DNA of 64,000 nucleotides from Nitrosococcus wardiae (GTDB taxonomy: Bacteria > Pseudomonadota > Gammaproteobacteria > Nitrosococcales > Nitrosococcaceae), in the NCBI RefSeq assembly GCF_004421105.1, contig NZ_CP038033.1:3243659-3307658 (forward strand). The letters are read 5' to 3'. The translations under genes were made by a program, and so were the position numbers. Below the pieces are notes generated by a model. The model worked only from the letters and a program-made list of their open reading frames with translations. It had not been told where the DNA came from and made no database searches. Positions 59,720-64,000 of this stretch are shown piece after piece; the first letter of the stretch is position 1; every line of letters begins with the position of its first letter.

Positions 59720-59980
59720 GTGCCTGGAAGGAGAAAAAGATGGAAAAAGAAGGCCCACCTGATGTGGCAACGATGCAAACAAGTCATCCATGAGGCCCGC
59801 GAGCTTAGCCCCAATAGTGAGGCCATGATCGGTTGCTTAGTGGCCCGTTTGGTGATGACCCAGAACGCCATGACGCTGCACATCCAGCGCATGAAAAAGT
59901 TACTGCAAGACATGGAGGCAGATTTATGCCAGTCAAAACTCGAAACGAAAGAATCCAACAGCTTCTCCCTGAGGGACTAA
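59720..59980 (+). CDS. small helical phage-like protein
   Basis: An 86-residue frame at most, from GTG 59720 or ATG 59762. 'VIHEARELSPNSEAMIGCLV' and 'ARLVMTQNAMTLHIQRMKKL' are one long amphipathic helix. A strong GGAAGGAG site instead precedes an ATG at 59740 in another frame that stops after 17 codons, so a frameshift near the start is possible. No family is recognised. Confidence 0.4.
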   Translation: MPGRRKRWKKKAHLMWQRCKQVIHEARELSPNSEAMIGCLVARLVMTQNAMTLHIQRMKKLLQDMEADLCQSKLETKESNSFSLRD

Positions 59981-60069
59981 GCGAAGCACGCCAGCAGTAT
60001 CTCGATGACAGAAAGATCTGCCCATCTTTCCCCAGACAACGTGCGCCGTGCCGTGTGAGTTCTGGATAA
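59926..60069 (+). CDS. small basic protein
   Basis: A 47-residue frame, 'MPVKTRNERIQQLLPEGLSE' then 'ARQQYLDDRKICPSFPRQRA', overlapping the previous frame by 55 bases. Whether both are used cannot be settled from sequence. The 60070-60203 gap before norB holds a repeat of the norQ upstream motif. Confidence 0.35.
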   Translation: MPVKTRNERIQQLLPEGLSEARQQYLDDRKICPSFPRQRAPCRVSSG

Positions 60070-60084
60070 AATTGAATCTGAGGA

Positions 60085-60106
60085 AAGTCACGATCTAAGT
60101 CACGCT
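60085..60106. repeat. copy of the norQ upstream GTCAC motif
   Basis: AAGTCACGATCTAAGTCACG then CT, differing from 42891-42911 by one inserted base and one substitution. It lies 98 bases beyond the norB stop. Confidence 0.55.
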
Positions 60107-60203
60107 GGATTGAAAGCTATTGATTTATAAATGACAAGACTCTCCGGCCAAGTGAGACGCTTGAACCCCTTGTGGGACCAGGAAACTTTCACTGTCCCCG
60201 CCT

Positions 60204-61550
60204 CTACTTAGCAGCCGGTTGGGTTTTCAGGGAGGCCATCATCTGATCCCGGACAGGGCCTAGCGCCGCCAAGAGGTAAAGCAAGGCGCCAATGAGAAAA
60301 ACCACTCCTGCCCCCAAACGTAACCAGTAGAAAAAGCTTAGCTGATCCTGAATTTCCATATAACCCATGCCGAGCACCCGTTGGAGATGGGTCTGAACCA
60401 CTCCGGCAAAGGTAAGGGTAAAGGTCATAAAGGCCATGGCTGAGGTCATAATCCAGAAGCTCCACATATTTAGAATCTGGTTGAAGGGCTGCAGACCTCT
60501 CAGGGCCGGTAAAGCATAGGTAAAGAAGGCCAAATTCAACATGACATAGGCCCCATAGAAAGCCAGATGCCCATGGGCAGCAGTCACCTGGGTGCCATGA
60601 CTATAGAAATTGATGGGCGCTATGGTGTGCATGAGCCCCCATACCCCGGCACCGAAGAAAGCCATCACTGGACAGCCCAGGCTCCAGAGCATAGCAGCCT
60701 TGTTGGGGTGGTCACGCCCGCTTCGGTAGACCAGATAAAAAGCCCACAGTACCATGGCGAAAAAGGGCAGGACTTCAAGTACCGAAAAAACGCTGCCTAC
60801 CCATTGCCAATAACCTGGAGTGCCGATCCAATAATAATGATGGCCAGTCCCTAAAAGGCCGCTAAAGAGGGCCAAACCCACAATCACATAGAGCCATTTT
60901 TCAATAACCTCACGGTCTACGCCGGTCAACTTGATAAGGAGGAAAGCCAGCATAGAGGCCATGATAAGTTCCCACACCCCCTCGACCCAAACATGAACCA
61001 CCCACCACCAATACAGCTTATCGAGAGACAGGTTGCTGGGATTATAAAAGGCAAAGAGGAAAAATAAGGCGGCACCCCACAGTCCCAGGAGCAAAACGGT
61101 GGAAACCACGGTCTTTCGCCCCTTCAATACGGTCATGGTCACGTTATAGAGAAACAATAAAAAGGCAACCACCAAGAGGATCTTGATCCAGAGGGGTTGC
61201 TCTAGGAATTCACGGCCTTCATGGACACGAAAAAGATAGCCAACCACGGCCGCTAAAGCCGCAAAGACAAAGATCCCCAGCTGCCACCAGGCCACCCTCG
61301 GGCTATGAATCTCATGCTCGCTTTCCTCAGGTATGAGAAAATAACTGGCCCCGAAATAGCCGAGCAAGAGCCACACCAACAGGGCATTGGTATGTATCAT
61401 GCGGATGATATGGAAAGGGGCCGACTCCGAGAGAAAATTCGGAAAGACATAAACACTACCGGCCAGTACGCCCGCCACGACCTGCACTAGAAATAGGGCC
61501 AAAGCGGCCACAAAATAAGGATAGGCAAGTTTCTGGGTCTGATATTTCAT
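60204..61550 (-). CDS. norB: nitric oxide reductase large subunit
   Basis: This 448-residue protein starts at ATG 61550, 20 bases after the norC stop; the open extension upstream overlaps norC and is not used. About twelve helices carry the cNOR ligands: the low-spin heme His in 'IRMIHTNALLVWLLLGYFGA', the FeB site in 'WWVVHVWVEGVWELI' (HVWVEGVWE with both Glu) and 'TGHHYYWIGTP', and 'AAHGHLAFYGAYV' with the second heme ligands. It reduces two NO to N2O at the inner membrane. Genes norQ and norD for its activation are at 40-42.8 kb. Confidence 0.93.
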   Translation of the reverse strand: MKYQTQKLAYPYFVAALALFLVQVVAGVLAGSVYVFPNFLSESAPFHIIRMIHTNALLVWLLLGYFGASYFLIPEESEHEIHSPRVAWWQLGIFVFAALAAVVGYLFRVHEGREFLEQPLWIKILLVVAFLLFLYNVTMTVLKGRKTVVSTVLLLGLWGAALFFLFAFYNPSNLSLDKLYWWWVVHVWVEGVWELIMASMLAFLLIKLTGVDREVIEKWLYVIVGLALFSGLLGTGHHYYWIGTPGYWQWVGSVFSVLEVLPFFAMVLWAFYLVYRSGRDHPNKAAMLWSLGCPVMAFFGAGVWGLMHTIAPINFYSHGTQVTAAHGHLAFYGAYVMLNLAFFTYALPALRGLQPFNQILNMWSFWIMTSAMAFMTFTLTFAGVVQTHLQRVLGMGYMEIQDQLSFFYWLRLGAGVVFLIGALLYLLAALGPVRDQMMASLKTQPAAK

Positions 61551-61570
61551 TAGGAAACTCCTTAAATTAA

Positions 61571-62023
61571 TTAGCCGGCAACATTGGGGGGCCAACCCTG
61601 GGTATCGATACGGCTCGTCCATTCAAGAAAATCAATCAAGTCATCCAGTTCCTGCTCAGTCAGGTTAAACTGGGGCATCTGGCGCCGCCCTTCAACCCCC
61701 AAGGGTTGTGCCCGTATCCAGGCTTTAAGGGCCGCCCGTGCTCCTGCCGGGTCCTCGCGCCCCCCATATCGAACCCAGACATTGCCCAGCTCCGGTGCAA
61801 AATAAGCGCCTTCACCTAGCAGGGTATGGCAATTAATGCACGCATGGCGTTCCCATACATGCTTGCCCCGGGCAACTGCTTCCGTCAGCGTCGCTTCATC
61901 CGTTGAAGTATTTTTAATGTACAGGTGGCTTTGGATAGTCAGAACCACAAAGGCCACCAGAAAGAAAATGGAACCACCGTAAAAGATATTGCGCGCGGCT
62001 GACTTGGTTAAACGTTCTGCCAT
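61571..62023 (-). CDS. norC: nitric oxide reductase cytochrome c subunit
   Basis: This 150-residue protein has an N-terminal membrane anchor ('FYGGSIFFLVAFVVLTIQSH') and one heme site, 'CINCHTLLGEGAYFAPELGN', followed by 'MPQFNLTEQELDDLIDFLEW' with the axial Met. This is the NorC pattern. It accepts electrons from periplasmic donors and passes them to NorB. It precedes norB by 20 bases as norCB. GGGGGG lies just before the ATG. Confidence 0.94.
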   Translation of the reverse strand: MAERLTKSAARNIFYGGSIFFLVAFVVLTIQSHLYIKNTSTDEATLTEAVARGKHVWERHACINCHTLLGEGAYFAPELGNVWVRYGGREDPAGARAALKAWIRAQPLGVEGRRQMPQFNLTEQELDDLIDFLEWTSRIDTQGWPPNVAG

Positions 62024-62210
62024 AACCCCCCCTTTTGCTCTTGAGTTTTGCTCTTCAACAGTTGAAAAATTCCTTTAATTCTAGAGTGAATGAAGAAATT
62101 GTTGGAGAAGCCCTTGATGGGTGGATTGAGTGCAGCGACCGATTCGCCGCGGCTTCCCTATTCTATTTCGACGGTGAACCGAGGCCATCACCACTGACGA
62201 CCACCCCCAC

Positions 62211-63935
62211 TCAAAAACGGGAAGCGGTTAAGGTCACGTCGGCATATTGCCAAGCTTCTTCAAAGCGCTTTTGCACCTCTGCCGCCGCTTCAGTTTGGCC
62301 CTGTTCACGGAGGCTTTGCGCCAGCCCAAAGAGGGACCAACCATTATGGGGATATTGTTTCAAATCTTCCCGGTAAACGGCTTCCGCCTCTGCTGCCCGA
62401 CCCGCTTCCAGCAATACCGCGCCAAGATGATGGCGTACCGGGTAATACCAAGCTGGCGGTTCGACATATCTTAGATTATCCTGAATTCCCACGGCTTCCT
62501 GGAGCTGAGCGATCATCTCCTCAGTCTGGCCTCGCTCGCCCGCTAATTCTCCCGCCAGAATATGGGCCGCAATCTCCAGCAGGGTTGACCCGGATGAAAA
62601 AGACCAGAAAACCAATTGGGCCATGGCTGGAGTCTGCCCGATCTCAGTGAGTTGTTCATATTCCTGGGTCGCCGAATCAAGCTGGCCCAGCTTGGTAAAA
62701 GCCATTCCCCGGGCCCAGTGCCACATTCCCCTGGTGTACTGAAGTGGGGCAGCCGGCTTGGGCTCACGGAGAATCTCAGCCCATTTTCCAAACCGCACCA
62801 AAGCATAAAGGGGCATGGGCCTGAACTCCTCCAATTGGGGGAAGGTTTGATAGGTTTCCTCTGGGACGCTAGCCACCAGTTTGCGTGCCGCATCCAAAGC
62901 CAACTGGCCATTGCCTTCCATCTGCGCGGCGGCAAAGAGAAAGTGGATGTTGTGGGGGTAATAACCGAGGCGGTACAAACCCTGGGCACCCCGGTCAGGG
63001 ATATATTGTTCATCCGTATGAATAGCATGTTCATTGGCCACCACCGCCTTATGGTAACGCCCCACCCGCCAGTAGATATGGGCCGGCATATGGACCAAAT
63101 GGCCGGCACCCGGCGCTAATTGCCCTAACCGCTCCGCACTGGGAAGTGCCCGCTCCGGCTCCGGTGAAGCCTCAACACTGTGAATATAATAATGATTGGC
63201 ACCAATATGGTTAGGATCGCGCTCTAATACCGATTCCAAGGTAGCCACAATCTCCTTAGTGTAAGTGGTCGGCTGTCCCTCCGGAGTCCAGTACTCCCAG
63301 GGAGTAAGGTTCATGAGGGCCTCAGCAAACAGCACCGCCCCATCCAAATCATCGGGGTAACGGCGGGAAAGTTTCCTCATGGCATCGGCATAGGCCTGAT
63401 CCAGTGCTCCCCGGTCGGCAACGGGGGTGGGCCCATAACGTTGGGTCAATGCCTGGATATAGGCTTGCTCCGCTTGGCTGACCTTGGGCGCCAACGCCAG
63501 CGCCTTTTGAACCGCTTCATAAGCTTCTGGGACCGCCTCCGCCTCCATGGGGGCATTGATATTCGGCCCCAGAGCAAGGGCAATGCCCCAGTAACACATG
63601 GCGCAATCGGGATCGAGCTTAGTGGCGTCCTTAAAGGAACGAATGGCCTCGGCGTGGTTGAAGGCAAAAGTCAGGGTTAAGCCCTGATCAAAATAACCCT
63701 GGGCCAGGGAAGAGGAAGTGGTAATGGGATGATGGTGGTCACCTAAATTATCAAGAAGGGGAGCAACATCTGCAGGAGGCGTCTCCCCTACCTCCCCTGC
63801 CGCCATAACCGGGGTAGCAGCGGCGCTTTCCTGCGGAGTATTCTTAACCCTTGAGATCAAGGGTTGCTCGCAAGCCGCCAACAACAGGACGATAGCCGCC
63901 AGGGGCACCACTTTGTTTAATGATATGCGGTCCAC
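62211..63935 (-). CDS. tetratricopeptide-repeat lipoprotein
   Basis: This 574-residue exported protein has the lipobox 'LLAACEQP' (signal peptide about residues 1-22). The rest is made of TPR-like helical pairs: 'GYFDQGLTLTFAFNHAEAIR' with 'SFKDATKLDPDCAMCYWG', 'AVQKALALAP', 'ESVLERDPNHIGANHYYIHS', and the C-terminal 'AEAVYREDLKQYPHNGWSLF'. It is anchored in an envelope membrane. It lies upstream of norCB on the same strand, 188 bases away, so cotranscription is possible. The role is unknown. Members often sit near cytochrome genes. Confidence 0.85.
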   Translation of the reverse strand: MDRISLNKVVPLAAIVLLLAACEQPLISRVKNTPQESAAATPVMAAGEVGETPPADVAPLLDNLGDHHHPITTSSSLAQGYFDQGLTLTFAFNHAEAIRSFKDATKLDPDCAMCYWGIALALGPNINAPMEAEAVPEAYEAVQKALALAPKVSQAEQAYIQALTQRYGPTPVADRGALDQAYADAMRKLSRRYPDDLDGAVLFAEALMNLTPWEYWTPEGQPTTYTKEIVATLESVLERDPNHIGANHYYIHSVEASPEPERALPSAERLGQLAPGAGHLVHMPAHIYWRVGRYHKAVVANEHAIHTDEQYIPDRGAQGLYRLGYYPHNIHFLFAAAQMEGNGQLALDAARKLVASVPEETYQTFPQLEEFRPMPLYALVRFGKWAEILREPKPAAPLQYTRGMWHWARGMAFTKLGQLDSATQEYEQLTEIGQTPAMAQLVFWSFSSGSTLLEIAAHILAGELAGERGQTEEMIAQLQEAVGIQDNLRYVEPPAWYYPVRHHLGAVLLEAGRAAEAEAVYREDLKQYPHNGWSLFGLAQSLREQGQTEAAAEVQKRFEEAWQYADVTLTASRF

Positions 63936-64000
63936 TTTTTGGTTTCCTTATTTATATAAGTTTAGACCAATCCTATATCACATCACTCCCCCCGGGGAAA

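Noticed and set aside
59451-59958. Minus-strand frames opposite the small phage-like genes
   Set aside because: They have no ribosome sites or family features and cover the palindrome; they look like antisense readings.
61551-61622. N-terminal extension of NorB
   Set aside because: It overlaps norC and lacks homology; the NorB helix pattern begins at ATG 61550.

Overview
The window looks like a chromosome segment of a free-living gammaproteobacterium. A NorCB nitric oxide reductase, a caa3-type oxidase with several c-type cytochromes, and stress-envelope genes suggest a Chromatiales-like respiratory lifestyle. Nitrosococcus is my best guess from gene content, but no ammonia-oxidation gene or rRNA is present to prove it. 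I found no tRNA, rRNA or CRISPR array.

Layout. (1) 1-2.9 kb: a PRC-barrel gene, then two adjacent decayed genes (an alpha/beta hydrolase and an unrecognised protein) carrying several one-base frameshifts. (2) 2.9-17.4 kb: a compact glycan-biosynthesis locus. It has one minus-strand operon of seven overlapping genes (two sugar epimerases, one fused to a TIM-barrel-like domain; a cobalamin-type radical SAM enzyme; a GT4 transferase; three CgeB-like transferases), a lone plus-strand UDP-xylose synthase, and a second minus-strand operon (xylosidase-like protein, phosphatase, two methyltransferases, GT9 transferase). (3) 17.7-20.1 kb: small membrane and stress proteins and a YihY protein. (4) 20.1-26.8 kb: three multiheme cytochromes c and a caa3-type oxidase with fused subunits I and III, whose subunit I lacks the K-channel lysine; a CtaG-like factor lies at 31.5 kb. 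(5) 26.8-37.3 kb: a second YihY protein, DUF3618/holin-like and YqjD/YqjE/YqjK-like envelope sets, DUF421, TVP38, a lipid kinase and a beta-barrel protein. (6) 37.5-42.8 kb: PEP synthase and NorD/NorQ.

(7) 42.8-60.1 kb is an accessory island: toxin-antitoxin remnants, a LuxR regulator with a degenerate receiver, a secreted rhizavidin-type avidin, an orphan HigA, an HDOD protein, intergenic repeats, two IS630 elements with frame-shifted transposases, and a broken prophage control region (Cro, CI-like repressor, palindromic operators). At least six genes here are broken by frameshifts, stops or insertion, while the metabolic regions on either side are intact. (8) 60.2-64 kb: norCB and a TPR lipoprotein.

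How it fits together: the oxidase module and CtaG would form and mature a terminal oxidase fed by dedicated cytochromes. NorQ/NorD would activate NorCB although the two gene pairs are about 17 kb apart, with the island between them. The glycan locus probably builds and methylates a xylose-containing surface or secreted glycan.
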